Part shown: one piece after another, positions 8,074 through 16,472 of the stretch
Layout of the letters: each line of letters begins with the position of its first letter
Position numbering within the stretch: position 1 is the first letter of the stretch
Source of the DNA: Methylococcaceae bacterium UBA1147
Lineage (GTDB): Bacteria; Pseudomonadota; Gammaproteobacteria; Methylococcales; UBA1147
DNA: 34,189 nt
Assembly (NCBI GenBank): GCA_002311315.1
Contig: DBZZ01000068.1
Coordinates: 23,147-57,335 of the forward strand
Reading direction: 5' to 3'
Program-made: the position numbers and the translations under genes
Notes under the pieces: model-generated
What the model was told of the DNA's origin: nothing
The model's database searches: none
What the model saw: the letters and a program-made list of their open reading frames with translations, nothing else

Positions 8074-8439
8074 ATGGCTATTGAGAGAGTGTACAACGTG
8101 GATGTGAATCAAGCCCCTGTTCAGTTCACCGGGAACGCGGCGACGCGGGTTGGTGAACTAATCTCCGAGGGAGGGAACGAGAACCTAAAGTTGAGGGTCT
8201 ACATTACCGGAGGCGGATGTAGTGGTTTTCAGTATGGTTTCATGTTCGACGAACAGTCCAACGACGATGATACGGTCATCGAACGTGACGGGGTCACTGT
8301 GCTAATTGATTCGACCAGTATCGAATACTTGCAGGGAGCGGAAATAGATTACAAGGATGACCTGACCGGTTCCCAGTTCGTCGTTCGCAATCCGAATGCT
8401 TCTACGACCTGCGGTTGCGGTTCCTCGTTTTCCATTTGA
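8074..8439 (+). CDS. erpA: iron-sulfur cluster insertion protein ErpA
   Basis: A-type carrier that delivers Fe-S clusters to target proteins, including enzymes of isoprenoid synthesis. The three cluster-binding cysteines are present: C49 in GGGCSGFQYG and C113 and C115 in TTCGCGSSFSI at the C-terminus. FQYGFMFDEQ is diagnostic for ErpA rather than IscA. The ATG at 8074 gives 121 residues. In-frame GTG codons at 8098 and 8104 would give 113 and 111 residues, nearer the usual 114-116, and a GAGAGA sequence at 8083-8088 is well placed for the GTG at 8098, so the true start may be there. In Pseudomonas a bactofilin gene would precede it and anmK would follow; both are absent. Confidence 0.93.
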   Translation: MAIERVYNVDVNQAPVQFTGNAATRVGELISEGGNENLKLRVYITGGGCSGFQYGFMFDEQSNDDDTVIERDGVTVLIDSTSIEYLQGAEIDYKDDLTGSQFVVRNPNASTTCGCGSSFSI

Positions 8440-9009
8440 TCCTGCCTGTTCCACCGGTTTTGATGCATTCCGATCGAATCCCTGCCGCTCAGTTTCGGAG
8501 ACTGGAACTGAGCGAAAAGCCCTTTTCTGGCTGATGGTTTCCTGTTGCCAATAACCTATTTCGAGCGGTTTCTTTCAGCATCCACTCAAGCGGTCTTGTT
8601 TCCGGTCGGCATTGAACCCTACGTTCGACAATGGTGCGCTCGGCCTATAACCGGCATGAATTCGGAGTCTGAGGGCCGGGTGGAAACCCGGCAATATACT
8701 GCCTTCGCCGAGATCATGCGGCTGATTGCTTCATTCCGAACTTAGAGTTGGTCACGGTTTCTGCTGCGGTTCTCCTCCCCCCTGTCGGAATTCATCGAAA
8801 GAAAGGAAGATACGCAACCGGTTTCGGGCGGCTGGATGCTTCACTCCTGGAACACGACAAGGTTCTTCCAGGGTGTAATAGATCGGAGCGATATTTGCAG
8901 CCGACCTCTTAGGCACCGACAAAAGGTTCGGTCTCCTTGGTTAAATGAAATTTAAGATGAAACGGGTTGTTGTTGCCTGATGAAAACGACAGGCCCTCAG
9001 AGGAAAAGC
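8440..9009. other. 570-bp gap with hairpins between erpA and tyrS
   Basis: No gene is recognisable here. A 67-codon frame at 8545-8745 has no recognisable domain. Three hairpins stand out: 8486-8514 (9-bp perfect stem, extendable to 11 bp), 8675-8692 (7-bp GC stem closed by a GGAA tetraloop of GNRA type) and 8911-8937 (AGG/CCT plus ACCGA/TCGGT with an internal loop). In Pseudomonas this position holds anmK and an M23 peptidase gene, so the stretch may be the scar of their loss, with the tyrS promoter and leader at its right end. Confidence 0.6.
8486..8514 (+). terminator. hairpin after erpA, possible weak terminator
   Basis: CGCTCAGTT (8486-8494) pairs perfectly with AACTGAGCG (8506-8514), and the stem extends inward by a T-G and a C-G pair to leave a 7-nt loop. 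The downstream bases AAAAGCCCTTTT are only weakly T-rich, so termination is uncertain. It lies 47 bp after the erpA stop. Confidence 0.4.
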
Positions 9010-10206
9010 ATGTCCAGAGACGAGATAATGTCACAGATCCATCGGGGCACCCAGGAGGTGATCAGCGACGAGGCACTCGAAAAGAAGCTTGACGAGAATC
9101 GTCCGCTTCGGATCAAGGCTGGCTTCGATCCTACTGCGCCTGACCTGCATCTTGGTCATACGGTTCTGATCAACAAACTGAAACAGTTCCAGGATCTGGG
9201 ACATGACGTGTTGTTCCTGATTGGAGACTTCACCGGCATGATCGGTGATCCCACGGGCAAGAACGTTACCCGCAAGCCACTATCCAGGGAACAGATCCTC
9301 GAGAACGCGTCGACCTACGAGGAGCAAATCTTCAAGATACTGGATCCAGACCGGACTTCGGTCAGATTTAACTCTGAGTGGATGAACGAATTGGGCACCG
9401 CCCGTCTGATCGAACTTGCGGCTCAGCATACCGTAGCGCGCATGCTGGAACGGGACGACTTCAGCAAGCGCTACAAGAGCGGCAAGCCGATTGCCATCCA
9501 CGAGTTCCTTTATCCGTTGATCCAGGGTTACGACTCCGTTGTACTGAAGGCAGATGTCGAACTGGGCGGTACGGACCAGAAGTTCAATCTTCTGGTGGGC
9601 CGCCAGCTGCAGCAGAACTACGGTCAGACACCCCAGGTGGTCATTACGATGCCAATTCTCGAGGGGCTGGACGGGGTACAGAAAATGTCCAAGTCGCTGG
9701 GTAACTGCATCGCGATTGCCGACCAGCCGGATGAAATGTTCGGGAAGATCATGTCCGTTTCGGACGAGTTGATGTGGCGCTATTTCGAATTGCTTAGCTT
9801 TCGGTCAATGGATGAAATCAACGGCTGGCGAACGGAATGCGAAGACGGGGCGAATCCCCGCGATTTCAAGTTTGACCTGGCGCAGGAAATTGTCGCGCGC
9901 TTCCACGGGCTTCAGTCTGCCCGCGGTGCCCTGGATTCGTTTCGCATGCGATTCCAAAAAGGCGCGATACCCAATGACCTTGAACTAAAAGCCCTTAGCG
10001 TTCCAGACGACGGATACCAGATTGCGAACCTGTTGAAAGATGCCGGCCTGACCTCCAGTACTTCTGAATCCTACCGGATGCTCAAGCAGGGCGGGGTTCG
10101 GATCGATGGCGAAAAGGTGATTGATTCGAAACTGCGCCTGACCGCGGGGACGACACAGGTCTACCAGGTTGGGAAAAGGAAGTTCGCCCGGGTGGAACTG
10201 GTCTGA
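9010..10206 (+). CDS. tyrS: tyrosyl-tRNA synthetase (TyrZ-type)
   Basis: Class I aminoacyl-tRNA synthetase charging tRNA-Tyr, 398 residues. HLGH (the HIGH motif) lies at 47-50 and KMSKSLGN at 225-232. The KMSKS form, instead of KFGKT, marks the TyrZ-like branch also found beside the argC-erpA cluster in Pseudomonas. A C-terminal S4 RNA-binding domain is present (SYRMLKQGGVRIDG onward). I chose the ATG at 9010, which has an AGAGGA ribosome-binding site 5 bp upstream and gives the family length. An upstream in-frame ATG at 8980 would add ten residues and lacks a good site. The next gene is convergent. Confidence 0.96.
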   Translation: MSRDEIMSQIHRGTQEVISDEALEKKLDENRPLRIKAGFDPTAPDLHLGHTVLINKLKQFQDLGHDVLFLIGDFTGMIGDPTGKNVTRKPLSREQILENASTYEEQIFKILDPDRTSVRFNSEWMNELGTARLIELAAQHTVARMLERDDFSKRYKSGKPIAIHEFLYPLIQGYDSVVLKADVELGGTDQKFNLLVGRQLQQNYGQTPQVVITMPILEGLDGVQKMSKSLGNCIAIADQPDEMFGKIMSVSDELMWRYFELLSFRSMDEINGWRTECEDGANPRDFKFDLAQEIVARFHGLQSARGALDSFRMRFQKGAIPNDLELKALSVPDDGYQIANLLKDAGLTSSTSESYRMLKQGGVRIDGEKVIDSKLRLTAGTTQVYQVGKRKFARVELV

Positions 10207-10256
10207 AGTGGACTGTAGTCAGCGGTGCCTGGTGGCTTTGCGGCCAACACATTTTT

Positions 10257-11078
10257 TCAGGTTCTCTGAAGGATGAGTTCAAGTACCATCTTGCTGCCAA
10301 AATAGGCCAGCATCAGAGAGACGAACCCCCCAACGGTCCATCGTGCGGCTGTCTGTCCTCGCCACCCGAAGGCCAGTCGTCCCACTAGCAGCACGGAAAA
10401 CAATATCCACGCCAGGATCGAGAGAATGGTCTTGTGGGCTAAGTGCTGTACGAACATGTCTTCCAGGAACAGGAAGCCGCTGGCTAGCGAAATAGTCAGT
10501 AGAACCAAGCCGGTAGCGATTAGCTGGAAAAGCAGGGATTCCATCGTTTGCATCGGGGGCAGGGAAAGAATCAGAGCGCTGCTGTCGTGCCGGTGAAGCT
10601 GCCTGTCCTGTAGGGCCAGGAACAGAGCTTGAATTGCCGCGATGTTCAAGATGCTGTAGCTGAGCATGGAGGAAAGGATGTGAACTTCCATGCCGGGGCT
10701 GATCTCCCGGATAAGGTGGGTTTGTTCGGGCAGCAGCAGCTTCAGGACCTGGATCAGGGCTGCGAGAGGAAATACAACGATCCCGAGTTTTTCCACTGGC
10801 TTGGTGAATGCTGATACCACCAATATGCCGACGATCAGCAGGATCGCCAGGGATACAGCGCTCATGAAGCCGAAGTTCATCCCCTGAGGATTCCAGAAAT
10901 CATCGACTAAGGATCCTGCGTGGAGGACGCTGGCGATTCCTGCCGACCATAGGAAAGCGATTGGATTTCGCGTGTTTCTGGTCGTATCCACCTGCGCGTT
11001 GAAGACCGAATAAAGGATTAGTCCGGTCGCGATCAGGTAGACCAGTATTGAAGATATGCCGAATGCGTTAGAATACAC
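10257..11078 (-). CDS. CcsA/YpjD-like cytochrome c assembly family membrane protein
   Basis: A 273-residue inner-membrane protein with about eight hydrophobic segments, similar to the CcsA/CcmC-type cytochrome c assembly family and to Escherichia YpjD. Such genes commonly sit divergently beside ffh in Gammaproteobacteria, as here. The conserved GMEVHILSSMLSYSILNIAAIQAL region (histidine in a membrane segment) and LAHKTILSILAWILF (second histidine) fit heme-handling members of the family, but YpjD itself has no firmly established function. The GTG start at 11078 lies about 11 bp after a strong GGAGGAGAG ribosome-binding site. A plausible promoter is noted at 11098-11125. Confidence 0.85.
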   Translation of the reverse strand: MYSNAFGISSILVYLIATGLILYSVFNAQVDTTRNTRNPIAFLWSAGIASVLHAGSLVDDFWNPQGMNFGFMSAVSLAILLIVGILVVSAFTKPVEKLGIVVFPLAALIQVLKLLLPEQTHLIREISPGMEVHILSSMLSYSILNIAAIQALFLALQDRQLHRHDSSALILSLPPMQTMESLLFQLIATGLVLLTISLASGFLFLEDMFVQHLAHKTILSILAWILFSVLLVGRLAFGWRGQTAARWTVGGFVSLMLAYFGSKMVLELILQRT

Positions 11079-11097
11079 CAGTTAAGCTCTCCTCCGT

Positions 11098-11125
11098 ACA
11101 ATAGTCTGGCATAATGCTCGGTCAA
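11098..11125 (-). promoter_or_regulatory. putative sigma70 promoter of the YpjD-like gene
   Basis: On the minus strand TTGACC (11120-11125) and TATTGT (11098-11103) are separated by 16 bp, just upstream of a GGAGGA ribosome-binding site. The -35 box matches five of six consensus bases and the -10 box four of six. Confidence 0.45.
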
Positions 11126-11238
11126 GTTGAAGAGCTTGTGCACGATTTTCCATTTTCCGGGAAACATTGGAGATAAAGTGGCCGAGATCGCCAATGCTTG
11201 ATCTTGGGTAGTATATTGTTGATTAATCCAGGTGGTGT

Positions 11239-12597
11239 ATGTTTGACAATCTCAGCGACCGATTAAATGAATCGCTAAAGAAGATTCGCGGCCAGGGGCG
11301 TCTGACCGAGGCGAATATAGAGGAAACGATGCGCGAAGTGCGCATGGCTCTGCTTGAGGCCGATGTGGCTTTGCCGGTTGTCCGTGATTTCATCGGTCAT
11401 GTCAAGACAAGGGGTCTTGGACAGGAGGTCCAGACTAGCCTGACGCCGGGTCAGGCCCTCATCAAGATCGTTCGCGACGAACTGGTTGCCCTGATGGGTG
11501 AAGCCAACCAGGGGCTCGACCTGTCCGTTACCCCGCCAGCGGTGATCCTGATGGCTGGACTGCAGGGGGCAGGGAAGACGACCACGGTAGCTAAACTGGG
11601 CCGGTGGCTGCGAGAAAGGCAGAAAAAAAAGGTCGGGGTTGTCAGTGTCGATGTCTACCGTCCAGCAGCGATCTTGCAGTTGCAGACGCTGGCGGCCGAG
11701 CAGGAACTTGAATTCATCGCCAGCGAGCCGGATCAGAGGCCGGTGGATATTGCAACGGCTGCGCTTGATCTTGCGCGCAAGAAACACCTTGATGTTCTGA
11801 TCATTGATACGGCTGGCCGACTGGCGATCGACGAAAAGATGATGGGAGAAATCCGGGCGCTTCATGCGGCGGTTGATCCGGTTGAGACTCTGTTTGTCGT
11901 TGACAGCATGACCGGGCAGGATGCTGCCAATACCGCAAAGGCCTTTAATGACGCGCTCCCCCTGACCGGTGTAGTGCTGACCAAGACCGACGGGGATTCC
12001 AGGGGCGGGGCAGCATTATCCGTTCGACATGTTACCGGAAAACCGATCAAGTTCATGGGTGTCGGCGAGAAGGCAGATGCCTTAGAACTGTTCCATCCGG
12101 ATCGGGTTGCTTCGAGAATCCTGGGCATGGGAGACATGCTGAGCCTGATCGAGGAAGTCGAAAGGAAGGTCGATCAGAAGAAGGCCGAGAAACTTGCCAA
12201 GAAGATCAAGAAGGGAAAGAGCTTCGACCTCGCAGATTTCAAGGATCAGATTGTTCAGATGAATAACATGGGGGGCGTCAAGTCAATGCTGGAAAAGCTG
12301 CCGGGGATGGGGAACGTGCCGCAGGCTGCCCGCGGACAGGTGGATGACAAGATGTTAGGTCGCCTGGTAGCGATCATCGACTCAATGACGCCCCGTGAGA
12401 GGCAGTTTCCGGCGACGCTGAATGGCTCGAGGAAACGTAGGATCGCGCAAGGATCCGGTACTCACATCCAGGACATTAACCGTTTGCTCAAGCAACACAA
12501 GCAGATGCAGAAGATGATGAAGAAATTCAACAAGGGCAACATGATGAACCTTGTTCGGGGAATCAAGGGCAACATGCCAGGAAGGATGCCGTTCTAG
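11239..12597 (+). CDS. ffh: signal recognition particle protein Ffh (SRP54)
   Basis: GTPase subunit of the signal recognition particle, 452 residues, which binds 4.5S RNA and signal peptides and targets membrane proteins to FtsY. The N-terminal helical domain spans about 1-95. The G domain has the P-loop GLQGAGKTT (107-115), DTAGR (190-194) and TKTDGD (248-253). The methionine-rich M domain begins near 320 and carries the RNA-binding sequence RKRRIAQGSG and KQMQKMMKKF. An AGGTGG ribosome-binding site precedes the ATG. It ends in TAG. It is divergent from the YpjD-like gene and followed by the rpsP operon, the usual gammaproteobacterial arrangement. Confidence 0.97.
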   Translation: MFDNLSDRLNESLKKIRGQGRLTEANIEETMREVRMALLEADVALPVVRDFIGHVKTRGLGQEVQTSLTPGQALIKIVRDELVALMGEANQGLDLSVTPPAVILMAGLQGAGKTTTVAKLGRWLRERQKKKVGVVSVDVYRPAAILQLQTLAAEQELEFIASEPDQRPVDIATAALDLARKKHLDVLIIDTAGRLAIDEKMMGEIRALHAAVDPVETLFVVDSMTGQDAANTAKAFNDALPLTGVVLTKTDGDSRGGAALSVRHVTGKPIKFMGVGEKADALELFHPDRVASRILGMGDMLSLIEEVERKVDQKKAEKLAKKIKKGKSFDLADFKDQIVQMNNMGGVKSMLEKLPGMGNVPQAARGQVDDKMLGRLVAIIDSMTPRERQFPATLNGSRKRRIAQGSGTHIQDINRLLKQHKQMQKMMKKFNKGNMMNLVRGIKGNMPGRMPF

Positions 12598-12627
12598 GTG
12601 GCAGACCGTCGTTCGCCAGGAATATCT

Positions 12628-12656
12628 TTTACTTGGTCAAGACTTTCGAGTAAAAT
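12628..12656 (+). promoter_or_regulatory. putative promoter of the rpsP-rimM-trmD-rplS operon
   Basis: TTTACT (12628-12633) and TAAAAT (12651-12656) are separated by 17 bp in the gap between ffh and rpsP, 46 bp before the rpsP ATG. The match to consensus is moderate (four and five of six bases). Confidence 0.45.
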
Positions 12657-12702
12657 CGGATGGTTTTGGTAACTGAAAATTCGAATTAAAGAGGAATTAC
12701 TG

Positions 12703-12954
12703 ATGGTAACCATTCGATTGTCCCGGGGCGGGGCGAAAAAACGACCATTTTACCACTTGGTTGTTGCTGACAGCAGAAGCCGTCGTGATGGCCGCTACAT
12801 TGAACGAGTCGGTTTCTTCAATCCGATCGCAAAGGGTGGCGAAGAACGGCTGCGGCTGAACGATGACCGTATTGAATACTGGAGATCACACGGTGCCCAA
12901 TTGTCAGACCGTGTGGCCAGCTTGATCAAGCAATCCGGGAAAACCAGCGACTGA
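12703..12954 (+). CDS. rpsP: 30S ribosomal protein S16
   Basis: An 83-residue basic protein of the small ribosomal subunit needed for 30S assembly. The N-terminus MVTIRLSRGGAKKRPFYHLVVAD and the ERVGFFNP motif are diagnostic. A GAGGAA ribosome-binding site lies 6 bp before the ATG. It is the first gene of the classic rpsP-rimM-trmD-rplS operon; rimM follows 10 bp downstream. Confidence 0.97.
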   Translation: MVTIRLSRGGAKKRPFYHLVVADSRSRRDGRYIERVGFFNPIAKGGEERLRLNDDRIEYWRSHGAQLSDRVASLIKQSGKTSD

Positions 12955-12964
12955 TTTTCCCGGG

Positions 12965-13483
12965 GTGGCGAATTCCGTGACAGCCAGTTCCCCGGTTCAG
13001 CTTGGCTACGTTTCTGGGGTCCATGGTCTTCAGGGGTGGGTTAAGGTGTTTTCGTACACCGAACCGCGGGACAATATGCTGACATACGCATCGTGGCTGG
13101 TTGGTTCCGATGGCCAGTTGCGAAAGTTTGAAGTCGAGAATAGCCGCTGGAACGGCAAGGTGATGGTTGCCAAGCTAGCCGGAATCCAGGATCGGGACGA
13201 GAGTGCAGAGCTTATCGGCCGGGGGATTTTTGTGGATCGGGTCGATTTGCCCGAACTAGAACACGATGAATTTTACTGGGCCGACCTGATTGGCCTGGAG
13301 GTTTTAACCGAAGATGGTGTTTGTCTCGGCAGGATTGAGCAACTGATGGAAACCGGTGCGAATGATGTCCTCGTGGTAAGAGGCGACCGGGAACGTCTGA
13401 TTCCGTTCGTTCTGCGGGAGGTTGTCAAGCAGGTTGATCTTGCTCAAGGGCGATTGATTGTTGACTGGATGCCCGATTTCTGA
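12965..13483 (+). CDS. rimM: ribosome maturation factor RimM
   Basis: A 172-residue cytoplasmic factor that binds S19 and helps 16S rRNA processing and 30S head maturation. The N-terminal domain begins QLGYVSGVHGLQGWVKVFSYTEP, the usual RimM opening, and the C-terminal PRC-barrel domain has EFYWADLIGLEV. The start is a GTG at 12965, ten bases after the rpsP stop. It is followed by trmD after 5 bp. The order S16, RimM, TrmD, L19 supports the call. Confidence 0.95.
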   Translation: MANSVTASSPVQLGYVSGVHGLQGWVKVFSYTEPRDNMLTYASWLVGSDGQLRKFEVENSRWNGKVMVAKLAGIQDRDESAELIGRGIFVDRVDLPELEHDEFYWADLIGLEVLTEDGVCLGRIEQLMETGANDVLVVRGDRERLIPFVLREVVKQVDLAQGRLIVDWMPDF

Positions 13484-13488
13484 CGATC

Positions 13489-14241
13489 ATGCGATTTGAC
13501 ATTGTTACACTGTTCCCAGAAATGGTCGGTACAGCTGCGGGGTTCGGAGTAATCGGGAAGGCCATTGAGAACGGCATTGTTCGGCTGGGCCTGTGGAACC
13601 CGAGGGATTATTCATCCGATCCAAGGCGAACCGTGGACGATCGGCCCTACGGGGGTGGCCCAGGGATGGTCATGATGGTGCAGCCGTTGCGGGATGCGAT
13701 TAACGATGCTAAGGCAGCGGACGACAGACCGGTTCGGGTTGCCTGCTTGAGTCCCCAGGGGACTCGATTGCAGCAGTCCGACCTGGTCCGATTTGCAACG
13801 CGGGAACGGGTGATTCTCGTGGCAGGCCGTTACGAAGGAATCGATGAACGCCTGATCGAGGCGAATATCGACGAACAGTGGTCGCTGGGTGACTATGTAA
13901 TCAGTGGAGGCGAACTGGCGGCGCTGGTTTTGCTAGATGGTGTTGTGCGGTTGTTGCCAGGGGTTCTTGGTGATGATCAGTCGAGCCAGCAGGATTCCTT
14001 CATGCATGGCTTGCTGGACCACCCGCACTATACACGGCCGGATGTTGTCGAGGAGCAGGTTGTGCCGGAGGTGCTGAGAAACGGAAACCATGCAGAGATC
14101 AGACGCTGGCGTTTGAAGCAGGCATTGGGTAGGACATTCCTGCATCGGCCTGACCTGCTGGACGATCTCGAATTGAATGATGAGCAGAACGATCTGCTCA
14201 ACGAATTTATTGATGAAGTAAAGAAAATGAAGGGTAATTGA
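13489..14241 (+). CDS. trmD: tRNA (guanine-37-N1)-methyltransferase
   Basis: A 250-residue SPOUT-class methyltransferase that makes m1G37 in tRNAs and prevents frameshifting. The N-terminal MRFDIVTLFPEM, the catalytic-site DDRPYGGGPGM and the knot sequences GRYEGIDERLIE and GDYVISGGELAAL are all present and in order. The C-terminal domain ends in a Lys/Asp-rich tail. The coding region ends TGA at 14239-14241, two bases before the rplS ATG, so the two are tightly coupled. Confidence 0.97.
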   Translation: MRFDIVTLFPEMVGTAAGFGVIGKAIENGIVRLGLWNPRDYSSDPRRTVDDRPYGGGPGMVMMVQPLRDAINDAKAADDRPVRVACLSPQGTRLQQSDLVRFATRERVILVAGRYEGIDERLIEANIDEQWSLGDYVISGGELAALVLLDGVVRLLPGVLGDDQSSQQDSFMHGLLDHPHYTRPDVVEEQVVPEVLRNGNHAEIRRWRLKQALGRTFLHRPDLLDDLELNDEQNDLLNEFIDEVKKMKGN

Positions 14242-14243
14242 CA

Positions 14244-14588
14244 ATGAGCAATATTATTCAGGAACTGGAAAAGAGACAGACTAAGACCGACATCCCTGAA
14301 TTTGGCCCGGGTGATACTGTAGTGGTCCAGATCAAAGTTAAGGAAGGCACTCGTGAGCGTCTCCAGGCTTTTGAAGGTGTTGTGATCGGCAAACGCAACC
14401 GGGGTTTGAATTCCTCGTTCACGGTTCGCAAGATTTCCCATGGCGAAGGTGTTGAGCGTGTTTTCCAGACCCACAGCCCGATGGTTCAGGAGATCAAGGT
14501 CAAACGCCGCGGAGCGGTTCGACGGGCGAAGCTGTACTATCTGCGGGAACGTAGCGGGAAGGCAGCTCGAATCAAGGAAAAGCTTTAA
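14244..14588 (+). CDS. rplS: 50S ribosomal protein L19
   Basis: A 114-residue basic protein at the 30S-50S interface. MSNIIQELEKRQ, PGDTVVVQIKVKEG, FEGVVIGKRNRG and the end KLYYLRERSGKAARIKE match L19 along its whole length. The ATG at 14244 gives the conserved N-terminus; a TTG two codons upstream is less likely. It is the last gene of its operon. I see no clear intrinsic terminator after it; the 189-bp gap before xerD has only a weak CTGGAG/CTCCAG inverted repeat. Confidence 0.97.
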   Translation: MSNIIQELEKRQTKTDIPEFGPGDTVVVQIKVKEGTRERLQAFEGVVIGKRNRGLNSSFTVRKISHGEGVERVFQTHSPMVQEIKVKRRGAVRRAKLYYLRERSGKAARIKEKL

Positions 14589-14777
14589 TTGAATTCAGTT
14601 CCTGGAGATCCTCGATAGGGACCTTTTCGAATCCTCCAGTTGGGCTAGTCTGTCGCGTATCTTCAGTGAGGAGCCTTTGCATTCTCCGTCTCTGACGGAT
14701 TGTCTGGCTGCAGGTTGCATCGTCTGCCATGATTCGCTATCGAGTGGATTTGCTCCGGTTTGTAGTATCATCCTGCT

Positions 14778-15683
14778 GTGGCCAGTGAAACCGACAGAGA
14801 GCACTCAATCCGGTTGATCGAATCATTCCAGGACACGCTGTGGCTGGAAAACGGCCTCAGCCGCAACACCCTCAAGGCCTACGGTTCCGATCTGGTTCTT
14901 TTCTCAAACTGGCTGGCACCCAAATCGCTGTTGTCTGCCGGCAGAGAGGATGTTTCAAATTACCTTGCTGTAAAATTCCGCCAGGGCTGCAGCGCACGCT
15001 CAGGTGCCCGCTTGCTGTCTAGCTTGAAGCGGTTTTTTTCCTATCTGGTACAGAAGGGTATGCTGACAGCAAACCCGTGTTCCAAAATCGATTCTCCGCA
15101 CATCGGAAAACCTCTTCCTGTAACGCTGAGCGAAGGCGAGGTCGACCAGTTGCTCGCTGCTCCTAACGCATCTTCTGCCATCGGCTATAGGGATAGGACC
15201 ATGCTGGAACTTCTTTACGCGACCGGTTTGCGGGCAACTGAACTGGTTACGCTGAAGCTGGGGCAACTGAATTTTCGCGAGGGAGTGGTTCGAGTTGTCG
15301 GCAAGGGCAACAAGGATCGGTTGGTTCCGATCGGCGAAGAGGCCTTGTCATGGCTGGACAGTTACGTTCGCGAAATACGTCCGACGATTCTGGGGAGACG
15401 GACCGCCGAATACCTCTTTGTCACGAACCGGGCCTCAGGAATGACGCGCCAGGCTTTCTGGCATCGTATCAAGTTCTATGCGAATGCTGCCGGAATACAG
15501 AAGTTGCTTTCACCACACACTCTCCGGCATGCATTCGCTACTCATCTGCTGAATCACGGTGCCGATCTCAGGGTTGTCCAGCTACTGCTGGGACATAGCG
15601 ACCTTTCGACGACCCAGATTTACACTCACGTTGCACAGGAACGTCTCAAAGACTTGCACCAAAGGTTTCATCCAAGGGGATAA
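14778..15683 (+). CDS. xerD: tyrosine recombinase XerD
   Basis: Site-specific recombinase that acts with XerC at dif to resolve chromosome dimers, 301 residues. The N-terminal SAM-like domain spans about 12-100. The catalytic residues are visible: R152 (ATGLRATEL), H247 and R250 (SPHTLRHAFATHLLNHGADLR), H273 (LLGHSDLSTTQIYTH) and nucleophile Y282. The end QRFHPRG is the XerD-type C-terminus rather than XerC. The start is a GTG at 14778. lpxA begins 4 bp after its stop, so it may be co-transcribed with the lipid A genes. Confidence 0.93.
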   Translation: MASETDREHSIRLIESFQDTLWLENGLSRNTLKAYGSDLVLFSNWLAPKSLLSAGREDVSNYLAVKFRQGCSARSGARLLSSLKRFFSYLVQKGMLTANPCSKIDSPHIGKPLPVTLSEGEVDQLLAAPNASSAIGYRDRTMLELLYATGLRATELVTLKLGQLNFREGVVRVVGKGNKDRLVPIGEEALSWLDSYVREIRPTILGRRTAEYLFVTNRASGMTRQAFWHRIKFYANAAGIQKLLSPHTLRHAFATHLLNHGADLRVVQLLLGHSDLSTTQIYTHVAQERLKDLHQRFHPRG

Positions 15684-15687
15684 ATGC

Positions 15688-16458
15688 ATGACCACTATGA
15701 TCCATCCTACGGCGATCGTTGCATCGTCGGCCTCGATCGGATCGAATGTCCGGATCGGAGCTTACGCGGTCATCGATGACGCAGTGGAAATCGGTGATGA
15801 TTGCGTGATCGAGACTCATGCGGTGGTTTGTCCATTCGTGGTTATGGGGCCAGGAAACAAGGTGTGTCCGCATGCGGTGATCGGCGGATTGCCTCAGGAT
15901 ACCGGCTTCGATCCAGGCTCCCGGACAAATGTTCATATCGGCGCCAATAACGTGTTCAGAGAAGGGGTAACGGTGAATCGCGCTACGCAGGCGGGGTCTG
16001 CAACCCGGATCGGATCGGATTGTTATTTCATGAACAACAGTCACGTTGGGCACGACTGTTTGGTTGGTAACCATGCGGTGTTCGCCAGCGGAGTGGCGGT
16101 GGGTGGGTTTTCCGAGATTGGGGACCGTGCTTTCCTCGGTGGTGGAGCCATGATTCACCAGTTTTGCCGAGTCGGTGCACTGGTCATGGTTTCTGGTACG
16201 GTGGGTGTTCTGCAAGATGTGATTCCCTATACCATGGCTGGCGACAGCCCGGCGCGTCACTATCGCCTGAACGTGGTGGGCCTGAAACGCGCGGGGATTA
16301 CGGCGGAGCGGTACAAGATGCTTTCGGCTGCCTTTCTCCGGCTGCGCAACCGGGAGAGTCTCAAAGGGCTCGGAGATAGTCCCGAATTGAACCATCTGAG
16401 AGCTTGGTTAGCTGCCCCGAGTAAACGGGGAATTAGCTCTTTTCTCAACGCTTCTTGA
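15688..16458 (+). CDS. lpxA: UDP-N-acetylglucosamine acyltransferase LpxA
   Basis: Cytoplasmic acyltransferase for the first step of lipid A synthesis, 256 residues. The first about 190 residues form a left-handed beta-helix with hexapeptide repeats (IGSNVRIGAYAVID and so on). The catalytic histidine is H122 in NNSHVGHDC, with H119 also conserved. HQFCRVGALVMVSG and the helical C-terminal domain follow. I chose the ATG at 15688, with AAGGGG 8 bp upstream overlapping the end of xerD; a longer frame from 15559 would overlap xerD by 125 bp. lpxD and fabZ, common neighbours, are absent. The next gene is a Gfo/Idh oxidoreductase and then lpxB. Confidence 0.93.
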   Translation: MTTMIHPTAIVASSASIGSNVRIGAYAVIDDAVEIGDDCVIETHAVVCPFVVMGPGNKVCPHAVIGGLPQDTGFDPGSRTNVHIGANNVFREGVTVNRATQAGSATRIGSDCYFMNNSHVGHDCLVGNHAVFASGVAVGGFSEIGDRAFLGGGAMIHQFCRVGALVMVSGTVGVLQDVIPYTMAGDSPARHYRLNVVGLKRAGITAERYKMLSAAFLRLRNRESLKGLGDSPELNHLRAWLAAPSKRGISSFLNAS

Positions 16459-16472
16459 TTCGGGTCCTATCG

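Noticed and set aside
8545..8745. 66-residue open frame between erpA and tyrS
   Set aside because: No recognisable domain and no ribosome-binding site; the frame overlaps a GC hairpin. I could not match it to anmK or an M23 peptidase.
14622..14645. TTCGAATCC resembling a tRNA T-loop after rplS
   Set aside because: No acceptor, D or anticodon arms could be drawn around it, and there is no CCA end.
14595..14804. 69-codon minus-strand frame between rplS and xerD
   Set aside because: No recognisable product, overlaps the xerD start, and the 189-bp gap is of ordinary size.
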